DNA of 16,369 bases from an uncultured Bacilli bacterium (GCA_947626425.1 CANQRX010000024.1:1-16369); one strand, 5' to 3'; positions 6,768 through 14,435 are shown, counted from the stretch's first letter. A program made the numbers and translations. The notes: generated from the letters alone by a model not told the origin.

Positions 6768-8264
6768 ATGAAAAAGAGTAAATTAGTAATTTTTAGTACA
6801 ATCGTTTTCTTAAGTTCGATTCCACTTGCAAAAGCCGCGAGTGTTAGCATTTCGGCGAATGCCAATACGGTAACATCAGGTTCCAGCGTAACATTTTATG
6901 TTACGATTAATAATGCGGCCGCCTGGCAATTAACCGGAAGTGGGACGGGTTCGACATCCGGCTGTAGCCTAGGTGATGAAGGAACCGGTGATTCCGGAAC
7001 AGGTGAAAATACAACCAAAACTATTTCGGTTACCTGTCCAACTAGTTCAGTCGGTCAAGTAAGCTTTGCGGTATCAGGAAATATTACTAGTTCTGATATG
7101 AGTACCGTGAATGTTTCCGAACGAAAAGTAGTCGTTGTGCAAGCTCCAAGAGAAAAAGACACCAATAACGATTTAGCGTCTTTATCAATCGAAGGCTTTG
7201 AACTTACTCCAGCTTTTGATAAAGACACTTTAGAATACAGTGTTTCTGTTCCAACTACAACAGATAAAGTTGTCATCAACGCTTCCAAAGATAGTTCTTA
7301 TTCGACTATTTCGGGAACTGGGGAAGTGGCCGTTAATGAAGGAGCCAATGTCTTTGAAGTTAAAGTTGTAAGTGAAACAGGAATTGAAAAAAGCTATAAA
7401 ATAACCGTTAATGTTGAAGATGAAAATCCGATTGAAATTAAAATAAATAATGAAAAATATACAGTTATAAAAAATGCTAAAAACTTAGAAATTCCGGAAG
7501 CATTTGAAACTAAGAACACCACCATCAACGGCATTGAAGTTCCTGCTTTTTATAGTGAAATTACCAAAATTATTTTAGTCGGAATTAAAGACGAAAACGG
7601 CAACATTTTCCTTGCCATGAAAAAAGATGATAACACCTATGAAATCTATCACGAAACTAAATCTGATCAATTAGATCTTTTAATTAAAGACATTCAAGAA
7701 AAAGATGGTTATATCAAAACCAAAATAACAATTAATGGTGTCGAATATAATTGTTTAAAAACCGATGAAAATTCGGATTATGCTTTAGTTTTAGCAACTA
7801 ATTTAATAACTGGTCAAGATGATACCTATGTATATGATAAAAAAACGAATTCTTTTATAATTTATACTGAAGAACAACCCAAAATTGATGAAGATGAATT
7901 AGTTAAATATAAAGATGCCATTTTTTATCTTGTTATTGGCCTTGGCTTTACCATTTTCCTAATAATTATTTTAATTATTACTAGACCAAAAAGAAGAAAA
8001 ACAAATAAAAAGAAAGTTAAAAAGGTTGAACCAAAACAAGCTCCTTCTGAACCTCAAGAAGAAAAAAATACCGAAGAAGAACCAGTTAAAGAAGAACCGG
8101 TTGAACCAGTAAATGAAGAAACAGATTTATCTGAATTTACTGTTCTTCCTGAAAAAGAAGAAGTTGAGGATACCTTAGAAAACAAAGACGAAGAAATGGA
8201 AGAAACAATGTTTAACATTTTAGAAGATGATCATAAAAGAAAAAAGAGAAAGAAAAAGAAATAA
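6768..8264 (+). CDS. Membrane-anchored protein with cadherin-like beta-sandwich domain
   Basis: A signal peptide (about 1-23, ending AKA) is followed by a small beta-sandwich (24-120; VSISANANTVTSGSSVTFYV) resembling a shortened cohesin- or BIg-like domain, with two cysteines (66, 90) that could form a disulfide. Residues about 133-217 match the cadherin-like beta-sandwich family (LASLSIEGFELTPAFDKDTL, then EYSVSVP and NVFEVKVVSETG). Residues 220-370 are an unrecognised extracellular region. One membrane helix (about 384-405) is followed by a basic stop-transfer run (RPKRRKTNKKKVKK) and an acidic cytoplasmic tail ending in a lysine/arginine cluster. The start has a GGGAG site and lies 14 bases after the glucosaminidase gene, so they are co-transcribed. 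Role: inferred surface anchor or scaffold for the dockerin-bearing enzyme. The cohesin-like reading of the first domain is weak. Confidence 0.85.
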   Translation: MKKSKLVIFSTIVFLSSIPLAKAASVSISANANTVTSGSSVTFYVTINNAAAWQLTGSGTGSTSGCSLGDEGTGDSGTGENTTKTISVTCPTSSVGQVSFAVSGNITSSDMSTVNVSERKVVVVQAPREKDTNNDLASLSIEGFELTPAFDKDTLEYSVSVPTTTDKVVINASKDSSYSTISGTGEVAVNEGANVFEVKVVSETGIEKSYKITVNVEDENPIEIKINNEKYTVIKNAKNLEIPEAFETKNTTINGIEVPAFYSEITKIILVGIKDENGNIFLAMKKDDNTYEIYHETKSDQLDLLIKDIQEKDGYIKTKITINGVEYNCLKTDENSDYALVLATNLITGQDDTYVYDKKTNSFIIYTEEQPKIDEDELVKYKDAIFYLVIGLGFTIFLIIILIITRPKRRKTNKKKVKKVEPKQAPSEPQEEKNTEEEPVKEEPVEPVNEETDLSEFTVLPEKEEVEDTLENKDEEMEETMFNILEDDHKRKKRKKKK

Positions 8265-8297
8265 CTTTGTCTAAAAAGGGCAAGTTGTTCTTTTTTT
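8263..8297 (+). terminator. Probable terminator of the glucosaminidase operon
   Basis: AACTTTG (8263-8269) pairs imperfectly with CAAGTT (8281-8286) with one bulged base, followed shortly by a T7 run (8291-8297). It directly follows the stop. Confidence 0.55.
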
Positions 8298-8300
8298 AAT

Positions 8301-8329
8301 TTTCTTTAATTAAAAATTTATGATAAAAT
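8301..8329 (+). promoter_or_regulatory. Candidate promoter for the 8359 gene
   Basis: TAAAAT at 8324-8329 is preceded by TGA, an extended -10 pattern. The -35 region at 17 bases (TTTCTT, 8301-8306) is weak. It lies about 30 bases before the ATG. Confidence 0.45.
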
Positions 8330-8358
8330 TTTTTTAGAATCGAAAGAAGGAATTATTT

Positions 8359-9603
8359 ATGAATAATAATGGGCAAGATTTTTTTAATAATTTAAACCAA
8401 TTTCCTAACAATGAGCAAAATGATTATTCGAATGGTTTTGAAAATAATTATTCAAATAATCTAAGTCAGACTAATTATTATAGAGTTTCACCAATGCCTG
8501 ATAATTTACCATCCAATCAAACCAACCGAAATAATAAAAAAATAAAGTTAATTATTTTAGGCGTAATTATTGTTGGCTTAATTATAGTAGTTGTTATGTT
8601 TGTTTTTAAAAATAATGATATTAGTGATTTAGGCGGTAAAAGTAATTCAAAAATTAAAATTACCAAAACGATAATTAAAACTAGTGCAGAAAAAATTAGA
8701 AGCATTAGGGTTTTAACAAATGACAATGAATATTATATATATGATGATGATACCCAAGGTTTTGAAAAAGAAGAGTTGCCATTTAAAGCCAAAGAAAGTA
8801 ATGATATTTATTATTTATCAACCGATGGCAATGTGTATCTTAATTATGAAGAAGTACAATATATGAGCCCTGTAAAGTTTAATGAAAAATATGTTAAGTT
8901 ATATTCAGGAATTAAAGAAATGAGTGCTTCTAAGTTAAATTGTGCAGTATTTTTAGATAAAAACAATGATGCTTTAGCCTATAATTTAATAACTTATAAT
9001 AGCAATGTCGATTATTGTGCTTTTAATGCAAGTTATGATTTCGATGCCATTATGAATAATGTTAAACATGTTGTTGCCGGTGATAATCTTAACGGTTATG
9101 TTGATAATAATGATAATTTGTATATTAAGCTAACTACTCAATCTGAATATAAAGAACTTCTAGAAAACGTTAAAGATGTTTCTAATTTTCCTTATGTTTT
9201 AACTAATGATGGTGATCTTTATTTAATTAATGTAAGTAAAGAAATACACCCAACGGAAGAATTAACCTTTAAAAAAATCGATACTAATGTTAAAGAATTT
9301 AAAAATTGTAGTTTGTTTGGAGATTATGATATTGCTTATGTAGTTGAGAATAAACTATTTATTCCGGAAATTTACATCGGAGAGCTTCTTACCCATGATA
9401 ATGGTGATAATTATTTAAGTGTTGCATCAGCAAATGAAGTAAAAGAAATTATTTATTATAATGGACAGTTTAATAATAAAAAATTTGTTTATGCAGATTA
9501 TAAAGATAAACTTCACTTATATGACAGTTCAAAAGAAATTGCAACGTATAACTATGATTTAGAAGGTTTAGAAAAAGTTATAGAATTTGCTAATAACGAC
9601 TAG
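8359..9603 (+). CDS. Asparagine-rich membrane protein with repeat-like extracellular domain
   Basis: Function not recognised. Residues 1-60 are rich in Asn, Gln, Ser and Tyr and end in a basic stretch (NRNNKK). One membrane helix follows (about 62-84, IKLIILGVIIVGLIIVVVMF). Positive charges before the helix predict a cytoplasmic N-terminus and an extracellular C-terminal domain of about 325 residues. That domain contains repeated units of the form 'VK-hydrophobic-x-x ... LTNDGDLYLI' (for example YYLSTDGNVYLNY, GYVDNNDNLYIKL, YVLTNDGDLYLIN), which recall beta-propeller or RCC1-like blades. This is a suggestion from pattern only. The start has GAAGGA at 8345-8350. It has its own promoter and an inverted repeat at its stop, so it is probably monocistronic and not part of the ribosomal operon downstream. 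Confidence 0.8.
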   Translation: MNNNGQDFFNNLNQFPNNEQNDYSNGFENNYSNNLSQTNYYRVSPMPDNLPSNQTNRNNKKIKLIILGVIIVGLIIVVVMFVFKNNDISDLGGKSNSKIKITKTIIKTSAEKIRSIRVLTNDNEYYIYDDDTQGFEKEELPFKAKESNDIYYLSTDGNVYLNYEEVQYMSPVKFNEKYVKLYSGIKEMSASKLNCAVFLDKNNDALAYNLITYNSNVDYCAFNASYDFDAIMNNVKHVVAGDNLNGYVDNNDNLYIKLTTQSEYKELLENVKDVSNFPYVLTNDGDLYLINVSKEIHPTEELTFKKIDTNVKEFKNCSLFGDYDIAYVVENKLFIPEIYIGELLTHDNGDNYLSVASANEVKEIIYYNGQFNNKKFVYADYKDKLHLYDSSKEIATYNYDLEGLEKVIEFANND

Positions 9604-9652
9604 AATAACTTAAGATGGCTAAGATTATATATAGGTAGTGTTATTCTCGTCG
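9597..9652 (+). repeat. Long inverted repeat at the end of the 8359 gene
   Basis: A 13-base arm at 9597-9609 (cgactagaataac) matches the reverse complement of 9640-9652 (gttattctcgtcg) with one mismatch, leaving a 30-base loop. The TAG stop lies in the left arm. A GC-rich patch (gggctagggctggtc) follows, and T-rich sequence comes only at about 9675-9682. It may act as a terminator or structured RNA, but it is not a classic terminator. Confidence 0.5.
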
Positions 9653-9698
9653 GGCTAGGGCTGGTCTTCTACTGTTGTTTTTCAAATGCAAAAAGTAT

Positions 9699-9727
9699 TT
9701 GACAAACTATGAGGGTAATGATAATAT
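9699..9727 (+). promoter_or_regulatory. Main promoter of the str operon
   Basis: A perfect TTGACA (9699-9704) and TAATAT (9722-9727) are separated by 17 bases. It predicts a leader of about 90 bases before rpsL and fits the high expression expected of ribosomal genes. Confidence 0.85.
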
Positions 9728-9745
9728 ATTTTTGACTTTTCAAAT

Positions 9746-9767
9746 GGGTTTTACATTGGTAAAACCT
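9746..9767 (+). promoter_or_regulatory. Hairpin in the rpsL leader
   Basis: GGTTTTAC (9747-9754) and GTAAAACC (9759-9766) form a perfect 8-bp stem with loop ATTG, extendable by a G-T pair. The following bases (ttatttaaag) are not a strong T tract, so it looks more like a regulatory or stabilising leader structure than a terminator. Confidence 0.55.
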
Positions 9768-9821
9768 TATTTAAAGAGAATTTTGATACACCAGGAAGTG
9801 TGTTAATGGAAAGGAGCTTAT

Positions 9822-10235
9822 ATGACTACTATTAATCAACTTGTTAAAAAAGGAAGAAGTAAAAAAACAAAAAAGAGTAATAGTCCGGTTTTAAATGTTG
9901 GGATAAATACACTTGAAAGAAAACAAACTAATAATCCTAGTCCTCAAAAACGTGGAGTATGTACTCGTGTTGGTACGAAGACACCTAAGAAGCCTAACTC
10001 AGCTTTACGTAAATATGCTCGTGTTAGATTATCTAATGGTAAAGAAGTCGATACTTATATTCCAGGTGAAGGACATAATCTTCAAGAACACAGTGTTGTT
10101 TTAGTACGTGGTGGACGTGTTAAGGACTTAATCGGAGTTCGTTATCATGTTATTAGAGGTACTTTGGATACTCAAGGTGTTGCTAATAGAAAACAAGGTC
10201 GTAGTAAATACGGTGCTAAAAAACCTAAAAAATAA
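9822..10235 (+). CDS. rpsL: 30S ribosomal protein S12
   Basis: S12 sits at the decoding centre of the 30S subunit and controls translational accuracy; it is the classic streptomycin-resistance target. The 137-residue protein is full length for a Firmicutes S12, with the extra segment around residues 26-40. The motifs QKRGVCTRVGT, TPKKPNSALRKYARVRL, GEGHNLQEHS and RGGRVKDL are intact, including the lysines equivalent to E. coli K42 and K87. Residue 104 is Ile (codon ATC at 10131-10133) in DLIGVRYH, where E. coli and B. subtilis have Pro (E. coli P90). The ATG follows AAGGAG at 9811-9816. It is the first gene of the str operon; rpsG starts 20 bases after its stop. Confidence 0.98.
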   Translation: MTTINQLVKKGRSKKTKKSNSPVLNVGINTLERKQTNNPSPQKRGVCTRVGTKTPKKPNSALRKYARVRLSNGKEVDTYIPGEGHNLQEHSVVLVRGGRVKDLIGVRYHVIRGTLDTQGVANRKQGRSKYGAKKPKK

Positions 10236-10255
10236 TAGAGAAGGAGGATTTAATT

Positions 10256-10723
10256 ATGCGTAAAAGAAGAGCTGAAAAAAGAGATGTATTACCTGATGCA
10301 ATCTATAATTCTAAAGTTGTTACAAAGTTAATAAATCAAATTATGCAAGATGGTAAAAAAGGTATAGCTCAAAAAATTTTATATGAAGCTTTTGATATTA
10401 TTAATGAAAAAACAGGAAAACCTGCAATTGAAGTTTATCAAAGTGCTTTAGAAAATGTTATGCCAATGTTAGAAGTTAAATCGCGTCGTGTTGGTGGTTC
10501 TAACTATCAAGTTCCAATTGAAGTTAGCGAAGAACGGGCTCAAACTTTAGCTTTACGTTGGATCGTTAATTATGCAAAGAATAGAAATGGTAAGGGCATG
10601 GCTGTTAATTTAGCTAATGAACTTATTGATGCAGCAAATGGAACAGGTGGAGCTGTTAAAAAACGTGAAGATACACATAAAATGGCCGAAGCTAATAAAG
10701 CATTTGCTCATTATAGATGGTAG
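10256..10723 (+). CDS. rpsG: 30S ribosomal protein S7
   Basis: S7 is a primary 16S rRNA-binding protein that nucleates assembly of the 30S head and lines the E site. In E. coli it is also the autogenous translational repressor of the str operon; whether that holds here is unknown. At 155 residues it has the usual length. Recognisable motifs are MRKRRAEKR, KLINQIMQDGKKG, SRRVGGSNYQVP, ALRWIVNYA and the C-terminal KREDTHKMAEANKAFAHYRW. The ATG follows a strong AAGGAGG site. The fusA ribosome binding site (GGAGGGG) begins at the rpsG stop codon, suggesting tight translational linkage. Confidence 0.98.
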   Translation: MRKRRAEKRDVLPDAIYNSKVVTKLINQIMQDGKKGIAQKILYEAFDIINEKTGKPAIEVYQSALENVMPMLEVKSRRVGGSNYQVPIEVSEERAQTLALRWIVNYAKNRNGKGMAVNLANELIDAANGTGGAVKKREDTHKMAEANKAFAHYRW

Positions 10724-10732
10724 GAGGGGCTT

Positions 10733-12808
10733 ATGGCAAGAGATGTTACTATAGATAAATTGAGAAATATTGGTATTATGGCGCATATTGATGCCGGAAA
10801 AACTACTTTTACAGAACGGGTTTTATTCCATACTGGTATTACTCATAAAATTGGGGAAACTCATGATGGTGAATCCCAAATGGACTGGATGGACCAAGAA
10901 AAAGAACGTGGTATTACGATTACATCTGCAGCAACAACTGCTCATTGGAAAGGTTATCGTTTGAATATTATTGATACTCCGGGCCATGTCGACTTTACAG
11001 TCGAAGTTCAAAGATCTTTACGGGTTTTAGACGGAGCTATTTGTCTATTAGATGCAAATGCTGGTGTTGAACCGCAAAGTGAAACAGTTTGGCGTCAAGC
11101 TACTGAATATAAAGTACCAAGAATGATTTTTGCTAATAAAATGGATAAAATCGGTGCTGATTTTGAATTTACTTTAAAAACAATTGGTGAAAGATTGGGT
11201 GTAAATTATAAGCCTATTCAATGGCCTATTGGAGCTGAAAGTGAATTTAATGGTGTTATTGATTTAGTAACGATGAAGGCTTACCATTATAATGGTGAAC
11301 AACATGAAGATGCCGAAGAAATTGAAATACCTGCTGACTTAAAGGATTTAGCAGAAGCTAAAAGAGTTGAATTAATCGAAACAGTTGTTGAATTTGATGA
11401 TGCTTTAATGGAAAAATATTTAAATGGTGAAGAATTAAGTATTGAGGAAATTAAAGCTGCAATTCGAAAAGGTGTTTTAGCAGCTGAGTTCTTCCCTGTT
11501 ATGTGTGGTTCAGCTTTATCTAATATGGGAGTTAAATTAGCTTTGGATGCAGTTATAGATTATATGCCTGCACCAACTGATGTTCCTTCTATTGAATGCT
11601 TTGATCCTAAAACAGGGGAAGATGTTATGCGTCATCCTTCTGATTCAGAACCTTTTACAGCTTTAGCTTTTAAAATTATGGCTGACCCTTTTGTTGGACG
11701 TCTAGCGTTCTTTAGAGTTTATTCTGGTCACTTATCAAGTGGTTCATATATTATAAATTCGACAAAAGGCGAAAAAGAAAGAATTGGTCGTATTTTACAA
11801 ATGCATGCGAATAATCGGAAAGAAATTACCGAAGTTTACTGTGGTGAAATTGCTGCTGCAGTAGGTCTTAAAAATACGACAACTGCTGATACTTTATGTG
11901 ATGAAAAACATCCAGTTATTATGAAAGGTATGGAATTTCCTTTACCAGTTATTGATGAAGCTATTGAACCAAAATCAAAAGCTGATCAAGAAAAATTAGG
12001 AACAGCTTTACAAAAGTTAGCTGAAGAAGATCCAACATTCCGTTATAAGACTGATCCAGAAACTGGTCAAACAATTATAAGTGGAATGGGCGAATTGCAT
12101 CTTGAAGTTCAAGTTGAAAGAATGCGTCGGGAATTTAATGTTGAGGCTAATATTGGTCGTCCTCAAGTTGCTTATCGGGAAACTATTACGCAAATGGGTG
12201 AATGTGAAGGTAAGTATATTAAACAATCTGGTGGACGTGGACAATATGGTCATGTTTGGGTTCGTTTTGAACCAAATAAAGATAAGGGATATGAATTCGT
12301 GGATGCCATCGTTGGTGGTGTTGTGCCAAGAGAATATATTCCTGTAACAGATAAAGGTTTACAAGAAGCAATGGCTGGAGGTATTTTGGCCGGTTATCCA
12401 ATGGTTGATGTCAAGGCTACTTTATTTGACGGTTCATACCATGATGTCGATTCATCGGAAATGGCTTTTAAAATTGCTGCTAGTATGGCTTTAAAAGAAG
12501 CTAAAAATAAGTGTAAACCTGTTATTTTGGAACCTATTATGAAAGTTACTGTAATTGTTCCTGATGAATATATGGGTAACGTAATGGGTGATTTAACTAG
12601 CCGTCGGGGTCGTCCGTTAGGCCAAGAATCAAGAGGTAATGTTTTGGCTATTACAGCAATGGTTCCTCTTGCTGAAATGTTTGGGTATGCAACTAGTTTA
12701 CGTTCTAATACTCAAGGTCGTGGTAACTTTAATATGGAATTAGACCATTATGAAGAAGTACCAAAATCTATTTCAGAAGAAATAATCAAGAAAAATAGCA
12801 TTAACTAA
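10733..12808 (+). CDS. fusA: Translation elongation factor G
   Basis: EF-G is the GTPase that drives tRNA-mRNA translocation and, with RRF, ribosome recycling. The 691-residue protein has the usual length and no breaks. The GTPase motifs are intact: AHIDAGKTT (17-25), RGITITSAAT (59-68), DTPGHVD with the catalytic His (81-87), NKMD (135-138) and CGSAL. Domain II starts near FTALAFKIMADPFVGRLAF. Later motifs include GMGELHLEV, the domain IV segment GGRGQYGHV and GRPLGQESRGN. It starts nine bases after the rpsG stop with GGAGGGG upstream. It is the target of fusidic acid, and I saw nothing unusual in it. The tuf gene follows after a gap of 62 bases that holds its own promoter-like sequence. Confidence 0.98.
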   Translation: MARDVTIDKLRNIGIMAHIDAGKTTFTERVLFHTGITHKIGETHDGESQMDWMDQEKERGITITSAATTAHWKGYRLNIIDTPGHVDFTVEVQRSLRVLDGAICLLDANAGVEPQSETVWRQATEYKVPRMIFANKMDKIGADFEFTLKTIGERLGVNYKPIQWPIGAESEFNGVIDLVTMKAYHYNGEQHEDAEEIEIPADLKDLAEAKRVELIETVVEFDDALMEKYLNGEELSIEEIKAAIRKGVLAAEFFPVMCGSALSNMGVKLALDAVIDYMPAPTDVPSIECFDPKTGEDVMRHPSDSEPFTALAFKIMADPFVGRLAFFRVYSGHLSSGSYIINSTKGEKERIGRILQMHANNRKEITEVYCGEIAAAVGLKNTTTADTLCDEKHPVIMKGMEFPLPVIDEAIEPKSKADQEKLGTALQKLAEEDPTFRYKTDPETGQTIISGMGELHLEVQVERMRREFNVEANIGRPQVAYRETITQMGECEGKYIKQSGGRGQYGHVWVRFEPNKDKGYEFVDAIVGGVVPREYIPVTDKGLQEAMAGGILAGYPMVDVKATLFDGSYHDVDSSEMAFKIAASMALKEAKNKCKPVILEPIMKVTVIVPDEYMGNVMGDLTSRRGRPLGQESRGNVLAITAMVPLAEMFGYATSLRSNTQGRGNFNMELDHYEEVPKSISEEIIKKNSIN

Positions 12809-12815
12809 AATAATA

Positions 12816-12845
12816 CTTGAATTAATTTCAAGGATTAGATAAAAT
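12816..12845 (+). promoter_or_regulatory. Internal promoter upstream of tuf, with a small palindrome
   Basis: TTGAAT (12817-12822) and TAAAAT (12840-12845) are spaced by 17 bases, 25 bases before the tuf ATG. CTTGAA/TTCAAG (12816-12821 and 12827-12832) forms a perfect 6-bp palindrome over the -35 region. It would allow extra EF-Tu expression relative to the upstream genes. Confidence 0.6.
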
Positions 12846-12870
12846 AATTACTGAAAGGAGAAAACAAAAA

Positions 12871-14037
12871 ATGGCAAAAGAAAAATTTGATCGTTCAAAA
12901 GAACATGTTAATATTGGTACTATTGGTCACGTTGACCATGGTAAAACAACATTAACAGCCGCAATTACAAAATTATTTGGTAAATATGTCGCTTATGCAG
13001 ATATCGACAAAGCACCAGAAGAAAGAGAAAGAGGTATTACAATTAATACTGCTCACGTTGAGTATGAAACTGAAAAACGTCATTATGCTCACGTAGACTG
13101 TCCAGGCCATGCCGATTATGTTAAAAACATGATTACCGGTGCAGCTCAAATGGATGGAGCAATTTTAGTTGTATCAGCTGCTGATGGTCCTATGCCTCAA
13201 ACAAGAGAGCATATCTTACTATCACGTCAAGTTGGTGTTCCTAAAATTGTTGTATACATGAATAAATGTGATCAAGTTAATGATCCTGAATTACTTGATT
13301 TAGTTGAAATGGAAATCCGTGAATTATTAGGAGAATATGACTTCGATTCTGAATGTCCTATTATCCGTGGTTCTGCTTTAAAAGCTATTGAAGGAGATCC
13401 TGAAGCTGAACAATCAATTCGTGATTTAATGGCTGCAGTTGATGAATATATTCCATCACCAGAAAGAGATACTGAAAAACCATTCTTAATGAGTATTGAA
13501 GATGTATTTACTATTTCTGGACGTGGTACAGTTGTTACAGGTCGTGTTGAACGTGGACAACTTAAATTAAATGATGAAGTTGAAATTGTTGGTTTAAAAG
13601 ATACTAAGAAAACAGTTGTTACTGGTATTGAAATGTTTAGAAAATCTTTAGACTATGCTCAAGCTGGTGACAATGCAGGTGTTTTATTACGTGGTATTGC
13701 TCGTGATGAAGTTGAACGTGGACAAGTATTAGCTAAACCAGGAAGTATTGTTCCTCATCATAAATTTAAAGCAAGCGTTTATGTTTTAACTAAAGAAGAA
13801 GGCGGACGTCATACTCCATTCTTCTCAAATTACAGACCACAATTCTATTTCCGTACTACAGATGTAACTGGTGTTATTGAGTTACCTGAAGGTGTTGAAA
13901 TGGTAATGCCTGGTGATAATGTTGACATGACTGTTGAATTAATTGCTCCAGTAGCGCTTGAAAAAGGTACTAAATTCTCAATTCGTGAAGGTGGACGTAC
14001 TGTTGGTGCTGGAGTTGTATCAGAAATTGATGCTTAA
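12871..14037 (+). CDS. tuf: Translation elongation factor Tu
   Basis: EF-Tu is the GTPase that delivers aminoacyl-tRNA to the ribosomal A site. At 388 residues it is slightly shorter than the common 394-396 but complete. The GTPase motifs are GHVDHGKTT (19-27), RGITIN (54-59), DCPGHADYV with the catalytic His80 (77-85), NKCD (131-134) and RGSALK. Domains II and III carry the conserved SGRGTVVTGRVERG, GGRHTPFF, YRPQFYFRTTDVTG and GGRTVGAGVV segments. The ATG follows a GAAAGGAG site. It is the last gene of the str operon and is followed by a strong terminator. No sign of a second tuf copy or of damage. Confidence 0.98.
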   Translation: MAKEKFDRSKEHVNIGTIGHVDHGKTTLTAAITKLFGKYVAYADIDKAPEERERGITINTAHVEYETEKRHYAHVDCPGHADYVKNMITGAAQMDGAILVVSAADGPMPQTREHILLSRQVGVPKIVVYMNKCDQVNDPELLDLVEMEIRELLGEYDFDSECPIIRGSALKAIEGDPEAEQSIRDLMAAVDEYIPSPERDTEKPFLMSIEDVFTISGRGTVVTGRVERGQLKLNDEVEIVGLKDTKKTVVTGIEMFRKSLDYAQAGDNAGVLLRGIARDEVERGQVLAKPGSIVPHHKFKASVYVLTKEEGGRHTPFFSNYRPQFYFRTTDVTGVIELPEGVEMVMPGDNVDMTVELIAPVALEKGTKFSIREGGRTVGAGVVSEIDA

Positions 14038-14038
14038 T

Positions 14039-14065
14039 AAAGAGATGCAAAAATCTCTTTTTTTT
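14039..14065 (+). terminator. Terminator of the str operon
   Basis: AAAGAGAT (14039-14046) and ATCTCTTT (14053-14060) form a perfect stem with a 6-base loop, running into a T8 tract. It begins one base after the tandem TAA stops. Confidence 0.9.
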
Positions 14066-14083
14066 GACTTAATTTTGGCAATT

Positions 14084-14107
14084 AAAAAACTATTGAAAAA
14101 TCAATAG
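14084..14107 (-). terminator. Terminator of the DUF378 gene
   Basis: On the minus strand CTATTGA and TCAATAG form a perfect 7-bp stem with a TTTT loop, followed by T6. It lies about 20 bases after the stop and converges on the str operon terminator. Confidence 0.85.
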
Positions 14108-14125
14108 CCAAGTTTAATTGTTTTT

Positions 14126-14329
14126 TTATTCATGCATTTCTAGATGATTAAAGAAAATACCAATATTCACTAGTCCGCATAAACCAATTAACGTATAGAT
14201 TATTCTCACAATCATAGACCCTTCTTCAAAAATGGTTGTAACTAGATTAAAATCAAATAATCCAATTAATCCCCAGTTGATTGCCCCTAAGACTGTAAAG
14301 AATAAACATATTTTATGAATAGTTTCCAT
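14126..14329 (-). CDS. DUF378 (YuzA-like) small membrane protein
   Basis: A 67-residue protein with two membrane helices and the signature of the DUF378 family: TVLGAINWGLIGLFDFNLV, then RIIYTLIGLCGLVNIGIF. The family is widespread in Firmicutes and its role is unknown. I moved the start to the ATG at 14329 because AAGGAG lies seven bases upstream of it. The in-frame GTG at 14335 overlaps that binding site and would be too close. It is a single-gene transcript reading away from the lipoprotein gene. Its TATAAT-like -10 is at 14379-14374 on the minus strand. Confidence 0.88.
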   Translation of the reverse strand: METIHKICLFFTVLGAINWGLIGLFDFNLVTTIFEEGSMIVRIIYTLIGLCGLVNIGIFFNHLEMHE

Positions 14330-14373
14330 AAACACTCTCCTTACTACTTTTAATATGGTCTGAAAGTTTATAA

Positions 14374-14379
14374 ATTATA
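14374..14379 (-). promoter_or_regulatory. Candidate -10 box of the DUF378 gene
   Basis: A perfect TATAAT on the minus strand, 44 bases before the ATG at 14329. The -35 region is AT-only and not convincing. Confidence 0.4.
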
Positions 14380-14435
14380 CACTCATATTTTAAAAAATTA
14401 AAAATATAGTTAAATTAGAAAAGGAAAGTGGTTAA

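Noticed and set aside
9744..9809. Possible 21-codon leader peptide in the rpsL leader (ATG at 9744, TAA before the RBS).
   Set aside because: No ribosome binding site precedes it, and its codons simply run through the leader hairpin; a chance frame is more likely.
14330..14335. GTG at 14335 as the DUF378 start.
   Set aside because: It abuts the AAGGAG ribosome binding site, which is correctly spaced for ATG 14329.
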